Program-made: the position numbers and the translations under genes | Part shown: positions 26,901-38,900 of the stretch, one piece after another | How positions within the stretch are numbered: position 1 is the first letter of the stretch | Layout of the letters: each line of letters starts with the position of its first letter | Notes under the pieces: generated by a model | What the model saw: only the letters and a program-made list of their open reading frames with translations | Told to the model about the DNA's origin: nothing | The model's database searches: none | Source of the DNA: Notospermus geniculatus | Taxonomy: Eukaryota; Nemertea; Pilidiophora; Heteronemertea; Lineidae | Direction: 5' to 3' | Length of the DNA stretch: 64,000 nt | NCBI GenBank assembly: GCA_002633025.1 | Contig: NMRB01000160.1 | Location: 259,558 to 323,557 of the forward strand

Positions 26901-29900
26901 TGTAGTTCGTCTTACTGCCGCTAGGTGGCTCCCTCTACGTCAGCAGTCAAATAACGCATTTGAGATCCAATACCGTGCTTCTTTAAGTAAACAGCCCCTT
27001 TGAGAAGAAAATAACTTACGGTCTCTTTGTTCTTTTGTAGCAGCACACCTCGTGCAATTTGTCTTTAGTTCCCGAAGGCAGAGTATTTCTCCACCAGTAG
27101 CTAGAAGAAACATGCAGACCTAATGTATAGACAGGCACAGTGGAACCTCCTTGCCGGTGTAACGTTTTTGAATGTCCCCAATCTGTGAATGTTCCCCTAC
27201 TATTGCCTGACGGAATAAGCTGCGGACAGAAATATGGCGATCTATCTTTCTGTGTTTCCAAACAATCAGGGGAAACATTGGCAGATATCACACCTGTGTT
27301 ACATCTGCCAAAGTTTCCCCTTATTGTTTGGGAAATGCTGGCAGACAGCACGTTTCTCTGCATGTTGCACCGTCATAATAGGCCCATTGCTGTCTGACAG
27401 TAGTAGGGCAACATTCATAGTTGGGAACATTCAAAACCATTTCACCGGGTATAGAGCTTGTGCAGATGACGTCACCACGGAAAAATCCGCCATCTTGATG
27501 GTCAATTTGACGTCAAATGACGTCGGCAACCCACGTGGTGCATTTTGTCGTAAGTGCAAGTGGAGTGTGTGCGTCTTCAACCATGACCCGGTCTACACGT
27601 GGCGCACTTTGTCGTCGATGTCAGCATGGTGGACTGCAGGTCAAAAGTGACGTCATAATGAGCCACTGCACAAGCTCTATTCAGAGAAGGTACCTGACAA
27701 TTGTGTAGGCCTACATGTAAGTATATAGCCGACCAATGATGTTACCAAGTACATGTAGGCGATTCCTTCAGAACAAGCAACAGAAATAAAGAAAAATTCA
27801 ATAAAAATACATACGGTGTTTGACTGAAGCATCTGGTGTACTGCCAGTACTCTTCTCCTCTCCTTGCGTGAATATATTCAAACCAGAAATATTTGCGGAG
27901 AACGTTCTGGCCGTACCACCGCATGTGGAGATAATCATGCGGACATGTACAGGGCACCTTATCCTTTTTAATTGATTCGAGCTTGTTTAGAGCACGTCTG
28001 CACCTAGTCTCCAGATAATTCTCCTCGACAGCACCCACGTCAATTATATCCTTTCCATTCTCGCCTGAAAGAACAACAAAGCTACCTTTAGCTGACACGC
28101 GGTAAGCGGAATGCGGATCGTGGAAACGGAACGCAGTATACAGAACGCAGTAAACATTCCACGTGCTTCATTTATCTGCAGGCGGTATCACTTCTGTTTT
28201 TGCAAGAATGGCACCGGTTTGGTCCGTCCCTGACCAATCACGGTGCTTTGTAGTGCGTGGATTTTTATTCCGGGCGGAAAAAAACGCTACACTGAGTGAT
28301 CGGTTTTTCCGCGTTCCGCCTATCCACGTTCTGCAAACCGCTTACCGCGTGCAGATAAATGAATGAATGGAAATGGCTTGGAGTGAACAAATTTCTATTC
28401 TGCGTTCCATTTCTGTGATCCGCATTCCGCTTTGTGTGTGTCAGCTAAATGCAGCTTTACTTGACTGAACCGGCCGAATATGGAACATCATTTGGTCAGT
28501 CAACTTACCCACACTCCACCACATTTAATTGAGATAAGCTGTCCAAGTCTCCTCTTTTACATACTGTAACCCTTTTTTTTAGCATATTCAGAAAATTGAT
28601 GAAATTTGACCGTGAAGGGTGGGCTTTAGGCCGGGTTCACATAGAGCTACACGCTACATTGACATGGTGGCAAACAAAGGTTTCATGGTTTTGAATCCTT
28701 TGTGGAGCCACTGTTCGCTGGCATGACCATGTACCGTGTAGCTGTATGCGAACCCAGTCTCAAGGATCAGCCATCAAGTGCAGGTAGTAGGACTTCACCA
28801 GCAGAGCCAGAAGTTTACCTACCAGTGTTCCCTTTCACTTGGTCCACTGTGGAGAGTGTGTCATCTGCTGCTGTGTTGGTCGGATCAGTATAGGAGCATT
28901 CTTCTTTTGAATACGGCTTAGGAACAAAATAGCTCCTGATGGCAACACAACGGGTTTTCGGGAACACTTTATTCAGTTTGAAATTGGCAAACATAGTTAC
29001 GAGGAAAGTCTGTCTTTCATCACTTGCAATTGCAACTTGGACTGAGAAATGCTGAAAAACAGAACATCATGGCGTAAACACTAAACCCGGTCCCTAACAC
29101 AACATGGAAGCACTTTATAGCTGCGTTCACACTCAGACCAGTTCTAGATTGAATTCCCCAGATCGTTCCACGGAAATCGAAGCACACCGAACCCGGTCCT
29201 ATACAATGGACGCCTTTTGTATGGGAAATTGATCAGGACCGGGATGTCAGTTTCATTTCAATAGTTTTAACCACTGGTGACACCTATTGCGGCAGTGGGC
29301 TAGGGTCCCCATTGATGCTCGATCAATAATGACTGGGTCCACTGTATGCATTGAATTGGGCCGTAATCCCTATTGGTCAACTCACTCCTGGACAGCTCCT
29401 TTTGTAACGTTTTCCTTATGACTATTAGTCCAGTAGAATTACAAAAAACCTAGACAAAATTGCAAGAGAATTTTTTTGGAGATTCTGGTTCAGGCTGTTA
29501 CTGTGATAGCACATATCATTTTAGGCCAAAATCGGATGACCCTAAGTACCCTAATTTGCAAAAAAAGGACTCATTGGCGGCCATATGTAATTTATGCAAA
29601 TTAGGGTACTTAGGGTCGTCCGATTTTGGCCTAAAATGATATGTGCTATCAGAGTAACCCCCTGAACCAGAATCTCAAAAAAAAATCCCTTGCAATTTTG
29701 TCTAGGTTAGGCATTTTTTTTTCTATTTCTACTGGACTATATGGGCCTATGATTGCCACTTGATACTGGAATCACCTCTGCATCTGAACCGTGTCACCAC
29801 AATACTTACTTCTGCCTGTGTAGGTGCGTCCTGGGGTTTCATGTTATTGAAGGTAACTACGATGAGGTTTTCAGTCTCAAAGGATGAATGCTTGGGGTGC

Positions 29901-32900
29901 GTGGCATGGATATCGTCATCGACTTTTTTGAACAGTTTGGTTTGGTCTATCAAGTTCTGGGCATTTTTGGAGTACATGTACCACGGCGAGTTAGTATTTG
30001 GTTTCTTCTGATGCATGTTGAATGAGATACAGGACGTCCTCTCAGGGCAGAGCGCTTGCATCACATACGGCGCAATAAAAGCAGTCATACCACATTTCAG
30101 TTTTCCGCAGCGTTTGCTGTTTGGCTTTTCTTGGCATTTCTTCTTGAAGTATTCACCTTTATCGAGCAAACATCGGTACTGCCTGTATATTTCTCTCCAA
30201 TTGTGATGTAAAGTCAACAAGCCATAGTAATTGACCTGGAAAAGTTGATGTCGTTTTTTATTGATAAGATTTGGTAATAAATGAGGAAGTGCAGAAGGCA
30301 AATAAAATGGTCCAGGGACCATGTGCTCATCCAACGGTTAAGAAGAAATAGCACTTTAAAGAAAAGTTTTTGGTTTGTGCCCCCCTGGTGGCAGAATAAA
30401 CTGATTGCTGCAAAAATTGGTCTGTGCATGTGTGAAGTTCAGAGTCAGTGGCTCAAATGGTTTAGGTACATGTATAAATGTGCCTTGTCACTGATAATTC
30501 TGATAAGATGACAGACGACGGACGACGGCAGGAAAAAACAGTATGATGTAAGCTCACACAGGTGAGTTACAAAGTCGAATCTTAAAGCCTCACTGTATTG
30601 AATTCAGAAGGTGCTTACGTCCTCCGACGTTAGTGTAGTGTAAAAAGTACTACGCTCTATCTGAATACATTAGAGCTCTGCCTGCAGTTTTTTCAATGTG
30701 TGCTGAAAACTACGGCTTGATCCTTTGAAGTACGCATCAGGCAAGTATTTTGGGGATCTTCAAGAGGCTATGAGACAAATACCAGCACTCTCCTAACACT
30801 TTGAAAATATTGTAAAATTCAATACAGTGAGGCTTTAAACATATGTATCAACTTGTTGTGGGTATTACAAAATACATGTAGTCATCACTCACTCAAAGTA
30901 TATTTCTGGCCAAAAGAGTGTGGGCCTGGAAGAGTCCCAAAAAGGACAACACCTTCCTGTCCCAAGGTGTCCTTATAGGGTTGCACTGAGTCATAAGTGA
31001 TTATAGTCATCGCTTCTTTATAGATATCAGTTCACCAAATATCCCAAAACCGGAATAAAATCGCTCAAATTCAGTCTCTACCGTATGGTAGTTCAGACAG
31101 CACATCCTCCCACAACAAGGGATTTTATTTTACCTCCCTACTCTTCGGAGCGAGACCGAAGCCCTACTGTGGGAGCATGAGGCAGCAGCAATATGAGAAA
31201 GTCATTTATTAAGATACTTACACAAATGTATTCAAATGTATCGCACCCAAATGGAATGAACTGGCCTAATCGAAGTCTCATGCACCTTGGATATAAGGAC
31301 CATCGACTCCATTTCCATCCCCATCCAGACCACCTGTATCCGAATCTCCAGCTGATTAGCTTTGATGACCAAGTCCAGTCCGTGGTGTAAGGGTAGAAGA
31401 CACTATTTTCTGTAAAATGGATTGGGTTATGAACATCGATTTCAGAGTGGCGTCTTTAACCAGGGGCCTGATTACAAAGCCCTCGTCGAGTGCAGGCGTG
31501 GATCCAAGGGGGCACACCGGGCCCGGGCCCCCTCTATTTTGTGGAAAATCTTTAAAAGTGACCGGGAAATTCCAAAATTTTGAAAAGATGTTTAGACAAA
31601 GCTTGAGGAACGGGCGGGGAAGTTCAGATGACGATTGGATTTATTTGAAATACGACTGTGTTTTTCCTTACCTATGCACTTAATTTTCTGATCTGCAGAT
31701 GCGTCTCGACATTGGCAATTATTTTCCTCTTTATTGTCGTAATATCGTCCGTTTTCCAGCTTTACACAGACGCACAGCCACTTATACTTAGCACATTCAG
31801 CGACTGGGAGCTTCATTCCGGATGCAATGAATTCTCGATCTGGACTAACCCGACCTACGGCTACGCCAAATTTCAAGTCACCCCAAGATAGTAATGCTCG
31901 GAATGGTGATGTTTTGGTAGCAGTAGGTGTAGCCATGAGATTTGCTTGGGCAAAGTAGACGTCAAAAGCGTAGTTATCGCTGGATGTGGAAGCCGGTATG
32001 TCATTGCCAGGAGGGAGTGGTTCTTGATGCGGACTTTGAATCTCAAGGTCTTAGCGGTGTGACTGTCAAAGATGGGATAGGTATATGGATACTGGAAATA
32101 ATCCACGGCAATATCTGCAAACAAAAGCAGTCAGTGATTTGAGAAGAGCAGGAAAAAGCATTCGGACTGCACATCACGTTTCCCATTCAATGTTTTGCTT
32201 TCTATGTTCCAAAATCAGGTGGTGAATACAGAAATGTGAATCGATTGGGCCGGGATGTTTGGATGGTTGGACCTACGACCTCTACTTGAGCCAGTGGCAC
32301 AGGCGATATCGATCGCAAGCGATCTAATCACCGCCGACTTTCTCGCCAGCCATCGCAGACGAGACGATATTGGTTTGGTATTGTTCACGCTATGGCGAGA
32401 AAATTCCACACATTGCTGTCCACCGCACAACTTGGCGTCAACAGCCGATGTTGCTTGCTCGCTTGCGATATCGCCTGGTGTGCTGCTGGTTTTAACATGA
32501 GAAAACTGGAGATTCCCTCATCGGGGGTTTCACCGCGATTGTGACAAAGACAGTTCACATGTTGTTGTGCTCAAAATGTCACCAAGTCGCCTCACATTCA
32601 CAAAAGCTGCATCTCGAATGAAATGTGTTTTTACCACAAAAAGCTTTTCTTTAGCCCGATTGCACTAAAGTGGATATGCCACGGTTTGTGGCGAGTGGTG
32701 CGGTTTTCACTGGGTTTGGGGGTACCGTATCCCTTGATGCCATTACCTGGCGTGTTGATTATCCCAATGCCTGTGAAAACAACACCGCTCGCTGCAAAAC
32801 GTGGCAGTGCCACAAACCACAGCTGAAACCAGTCTACTCTCCATTCCAGTTCCGATTGGCGCGAGGTTTATCAACGATATCTCCGCAACGGCTGGGCCGA

Positions 32901-35900
32901 TTTTGATGAAATATACGTCAATCGACTACCTAGGGGTATATATGTACCAAGTTTCAGATCAATAGCTCCAGCGGTTACGAAACGTGCCCTGCTAACGGAC
33001 AACGACGACGACGGACGACGCAGGACGATAAAAGCTCACGAGTGAGCTAAAAATACTCAGTGAATCAAGTGGGCATTCATTGGAAATCTCTCACAGAGCT
33101 TCCAAAACGTTGATAGACTTGATTTGGTATTCATGAAATTACTAATGTGGGTGAGAGGTTGAGCTTGCTGCTCAACACTCCACGCTGGATCAGGTTTTTA
33201 CCATAAGCCTCGCAAATTGTTGGGTTGTCATTTTGGGGATTTCTGAGTGGATAGCTACTGACAAGCCATCCAAAACATGTGGGCTAAACTTACAGCCTTC
33301 GCTGCATTGAGAAGTTTGTCATTGTTGAAAAGCTCATTCATCTTGTTCTTCTGCTCATCTATAAAAATTGGAGTGAAATCCGCATCATGGTCAACTGGTT
33401 CCTTAAACATGGACTGACTCTTTGGTACACGCCCTGCAAAATGGGATAAGTTATTGAAAATCAATGTAGGAGACTGTGCTGCATAGTCCGGTGAATATTT
33501 TTATGCTACATTTGTTTGACACGCCCTTTAGTAGCGTAGCTCTGGCCTCTGCTAAAGGCCAAAACTCGTCAGCCAGTTTTCCTTTCATGATGATGTGTAC
33601 ATACTTACATTCTAACCCAAAACCAAAGTAAATCTCCCTCTCGGAACTAGTAATGGGAATTGTCTTGCCGTCAGGTTTCATGAAATCATCATTTTTATCC
33701 CCGTTATAATTCCCCAACAACCCTTTCGTTGCACCCTTGAAATCTGAGCTGACAAACACATCTACTTGCAGGGCCAATAGTTTTTTTCTAAGGCCAATCT
33801 GTAACAGAAGAAAATCACCGAGTATGTAAGACAAGAAGGGCATACATGTAGTCGATAGGCTACTTGACATAATGAAATGGTCCATGGACCATGTGCTTAC
33901 CTGGGAGAACGTACCAGAAAAACAAATGACAAATGTTAAATCGAAATGTTCCAGGGTCATGTATCCTCATTAGACCTGATAAAAATATGGAGACAATCCA
34001 GTTACAGTTCAGGAGTTACTGGACTTTGAGCTTTGGTTTTGGCCACCTGGTGGCCAAGCGGAGAAGAATCAGAGGTCACCTGACATAGGGATGTATATGT
34101 ACCAAGTTGCATTTCACATCAAACTGAAATAATCTTAGTTAGTTGATGGGCTTAGTGGATTCCAAACAGAAAACTCTTCCATATCCCTTCATAGGTCCTA
34201 TTTGTAGTTGTGGGCAGGTAACTCTTTCACAGCATGGCCTGCAAGAAAGCTTGTTTTCTTTCAAAAACTCGCTTCTGTGCTTACTTTATAAGTGGCCCGT
34301 ATTCAAAAAGGGTGATGCATGTAACTTCACTAAATGCACACACTTCCACCATGCATTTGACGAAGTTACACGCGTCTATGTCTTAACACCCTTTTTGAAT
34401 ACGGCCCTTTGTTTGTGTGCAGCCCATTTTACTTACTGTAAGTGTGAACATTCCACTATAAGCAACGATAACTGTTGGTTCTGATGCATTCTCCGGTCGA
34501 GATATAGCGACGTTGTTGAAATCAGTGCCATTCTCTGTCACAGAAGAATAAGCCACGACTTTCTCTTTGTTCAGAAGGGTCCTGAGGTTGGAAGAGCCGT
34601 CAATTCCTACCTGTGTGTACAGAAAAGTATTGAAATTTAATCTTAAAGGTATTTTATGTAAGCAGCACAGCACTCAGACCCCCCGGCGTCAATTATCGAG
34701 GAAGACTTTACAGAACAAGATACAGGCTTTTGAAACCTGGTTATTGGCCAGATGACGCAGAAGGGAGTCAATAATGGTGGGATAGACTGGGATCCTGCCG
34801 GTGTCCCAGTGGGATCCCGCCGGGGACCCCAGTGGATCCTGTTGGGGACCCCAGTGGATCCCGCCGGGGTCCCCAGTGGATCCCGCCGGGGTCCCCACTG
34901 GGATCCCGGGTTAACATGGGGACCCCGACCCCACTGGGATCCCGGTGGGCCCCTGGTGGGGCTCACCGGGGACCCCAGGCATTTTTTCTCTTGGGTAGTT
35001 ACTTAAATGTTTATAGCCCTGTTTACACTACATAAAAAACCCGTGTCGAAGCTGGGCTTTTTCTGTCTACACCTGTTAAAAGCCTGGGTCTAACTGGCCC
35101 GGGATGTAAAAAAAACGGTGCTAATAAGCCCCTATGAGCTCGAACGGTTTTTGGAGGGCTAAATTTAGGTCTCCGTCACAAAATTTGAATAGTGTTGATG
35201 CGTGCCAGGTCACAGGAGGGATTTTTCCGAGCCTAGCTAGACCCGGGTCTCAAAAAGCCCGGGGATTTCTATGTACGGTAAGTGAAACATAACAGGGTTA
35301 TTAACCTGTTTAAATTTGACAAAGAAAATAACTACCTCGACTAAATCAGCATCGGAAGCTTTCATGGCACAGGCAGAAAACACAGTCGCTTTTGCTTCTT
35401 TTGTTCCAGCACTTCGAGCCTTGGTTGTCCTACACTGCACAGTGAACTCTTTACCATCCTTGGCACCATTTACCAATACATATTCGCCTTGCCCATTGAA
35501 ACTGTACGAAGCTCCATCCAGCGTTCTAAAATGGGGGTCGCCCCTGATGACGACTGCAAGTTAGAATCATACTGACTAGTACGCAACTAAAGATTGGTTT
35601 ATTGGTACTATAAGTGCAAATTAAGGAAAATTGAAATAACCAGAATAACTCTCACTAGACCACCTAGATTTGAATTCATATAATTCCTGAGTCAAATAGA
35701 ATGTACCACGCTTAGTGGACACCTCAACCAAGAGGATACCAAATTTCAGCCTCAAATTAATAATAATAATAACAATAATGCCGTTCTTATATAGCGCATT
35801 ATCAGTTACAGTACAGGTCACAATTGACATCCCTACGGCTTCGCGTAAGTTACTCGTAAGTTACGTGTAACTTACAGCTTTGGTTTCGCGTAACTCACTG

Positions 35901-38900
35901 CATAAATCGCCTCGTAAATCACTGCGTAGCTAGCGAAATTCGCGTAATTCACCGCATAACTCACCTCGTAAGTTACGCGTAACATAGCTCGTGAATTGTT
36001 GCGTAACTTACTCGTAACTTACGCGAATTTAGGGATGTCAATTGTGACCTGTACTGTAGACAACTGCTCAGTGCACTTTACATTATTATTACCCCAGCTA
36101 TAGGTCTGTTCATTCCAATTTCATTTCATTCTCATTTCTCGATCGGATCGCATGTGGATTTTTGCCTGTCATCTAAACGGCCCTTATGGGGCTTTGTTGG
36201 CATAAACATGTACACGTACTAATAAAGCCAAGCGCACATTTGCGACAAAACTCAATGCGTTAGGGGTGTCTGTTAAAATCGACTGACCTGGCTGAATGAT
36301 GAGTCGACAGCTTTGGGTCAGTCGACTTTAAAAACACCCCTAACACATTGAGTTTTGTCGCAAATGTGCGCTTGGCTTAAGAAGCACTTACGTTCATCAG
36401 GTGGTTTGAAATAATCGGAACAAGAGACGGGCAAGTGCTTTTTGAAGAGATGACAATACTTTGGGGCCTCCAAGCAGCAGTATTTCCGCGCATCTTTGGC
36501 AGTCTTGTAATCTTTAGCTGTATGCGCATAACCAGCGGTATTGCCTTTCTTTACAAGCAGGAAGCCATCATCTCGTTCCAGGATATAGAGTCGTCGCAAT
36601 TCTTGCCATGAGTGTATCTTTGATCGCATCTTCTTGAACCACTCATCCCATTCCTTCCATGTCTTCCTAAAAATCAGATTTTTTTCTTTCATGCTAAATG
36701 TATTTAAAAATGACGTTTCACTTTATCTTGACTAACCATCAAGGGTTCATTTCGCTACGCCTTTGGACTACAGGTAGGCCTACACCGTACAAGTAGTGGA
36801 GCATATAGTCCGAAGGTGAAGTGATCGTAGGCCTTGATTTTTCAAGATGATCTCGCAGTGGAAGTATCATTTATTTTATGGCAGCAGCTATTCTTACGAC
36901 AATTTCTAATGCATTTTACCGGTACTGCACTATTCTTACGACGATCCCAATCCTTTTTTAGCATATAGCTCTAACCCTAGCCCTAACCCTAACCCTACCC
37001 TAAACCCTACAGGGGCGGATCCAGGATTTTGGAATACGGGGGGCCGGTCACCATCAGCCACAGGCTGACGGAGTAGAGTCGCAAGGCGCGGAGCCACAAC
37101 GGGGGGTGTGGGGGGCCTCCCCCAGAAAATTTTGAATTCCAGATGCATTAGATACGATTTCCAAGCATCTGGGGGCATGATTTCCTCATCTATTTGCTCA
37201 TTTTTTCGGAGTTAGTGACCCGTTTTTGGTTGGTGTTCCAAAAATAGGGGGGGGGGGCCGCGGCCCCCTCGGCCCCCCTCTGGATCCGCGCCTGCCCTAA
37301 TCCTAAATCCCTAAAAACTCCCAAAAACTATCGTCGTAAGAATAAGCATCATCGTAAGAATAGCCACTTTCTTATTTTATATACTGGTAATACTCCGATA
37401 GCCGCACTTCTATCTAACGTCCAAGAGTACCGGTAATCGTTTTACTGTGGACCTTTTGTGAACTGATATGCAATATGCAATACGATGACGAACACCACAT
37501 AACACAGAAACATTTTTTCATCTTTTGTACCAAATCCCAAGAACCACATTCGTGGCCTTTTGGCCTGACAGGCTGTCCTGTAGAGGCTTGTGCAGTCAGG
37601 CCTGATGGGAGTATGACATAAGCAAGAAAGAGGCCAGGGTAATGTAATTCTTAGATTTATATTGTACAATCAACCCTTAAGTAAACAGCCCCTTTGAGAA
37701 GAAAATAACTTACGGTTTCTTTGTTCTTTTGTAGCAGCATACCTCGTGCAGTTTATCTTTAGTTCCCGAAGGCAGAGTATTTCTCCACCACCACCAGTAG
37801 CTAGAAGAAACATGTAGACCTAATGTATAGACAGGCTCAGTGGACCCTCCTTGCCGGTGTAACGTTTTTGAATGTTCCCAATCTGTGAATGTTCCCCTAC
37901 TATTGCCTGACGGAATAAGCTGCGGATAGAAACATGGCGATCTATCTTTCTGTGTTTCCAAACAATCAGGCCACACTTTTTTTATTTATTGGATTACGGA
38001 TCCCCCCTCCCAGGTTTTTTGAAAATGTTGGAAAAAAATAAAATTCCCGATGGTCTATTTTGTGTTTTTGTTTTTTTCCCGCCGACCACTAGGTGCAAAG
38101 TAAAAGATATTTAAATGCTGACGCCCTGTATTTTCAGGATATAGGCCCCTATGTAGGCCCTATCTCTTGTTCTACTGTTGCATCAATAAAAGGTTTTATT
38201 TCTTTTTTACTACATTTCACTTTTTTTATTCCCTCCCCTTGAATTTCTGTGACGCATAGCACGTGACACTAGGGAAAAAATTAAAAAGTCAAAGATTTTT
38301 GTTTTTTATTTTTATTTTTATTCCCTCCCCTCCTACATAGGTTTCGGCCTGAAAAATCCGTAATCCAATAAATATAANNNNNNNNNNNNNNNNNNNNNNN
38401 NNNNNNNNNNNNNNNNNNNNNNNNNNNNNNNNNNNNNNNNNNNNNNNNNNNNNNNNNNNNNNNNNNNNNNNNNNNNNNNNNNNNNNNNNNNNNNNNNNNN
38501 NNNNNNNNNNNNNNNNNNNNNNNNNNNNNNNNNNNNNNNNNNNNNNNNNNNNNNNNNNNNNNNNNNNNNNNNNNNNNNNNNNNNNNNNNNNNNNNNNNNN
38601 NNNNNNNNNNNNNNNNNNNNNNNNNTCTGTTTTCACATTTAGCCCCCTATTGGCCAAACCTTGAATCGAATGACGCTGAATATCGAAAGGAAACGACGTC
38701 TACTTACAAGCAACATCTCCCAAAAATTTCAAAAGAAAATCTCAAGTCGTTGTTAAGTTATCAGTCGGAAACGAAGTTCGTAACTTTTGCCGAACTTTGA
38801 CCTCTGTGACCTTGAAAAGTAGGTCAAATCCAAAACCCGGGTATTATGTTATGTATTGTCACTAGATATACCTATGATAAAAATTTGGTGACGATCCGTC

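Larger units (their letters stand above)
21170..32925. repeat. Tandem duplication of NIDO-AMOP-VWD cassette, copy 1
   Basis: Direct repeat of 33060-45717. Exons and most intron text are nearly identical, but the left end (21170-21400 against 33060-33240) is clearly more diverged. Copy-specific insertions are at 23338-24301 and 30582-30838. The right end stops inside a long-armed MITE and is joined to a (GAC)n repeat tail. Confidence 0.9.

Noticed and set aside
32623-32906. Plus-strand frames repeated at 45414-45697
   Set aside because: Their repetition is due to the duplication; the sequence is non-coding, MITE-rich DNA with overlapping frames on both strands.
34643-35035. Gly/Pro-rich frames resembling collagen
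   Set aside because: They are translations of the GGATCCCGCCGGGG minisatellite.
38289-38657. 122-codon minus-strand open frame
   Set aside because: Mostly N, inside a mobile element.
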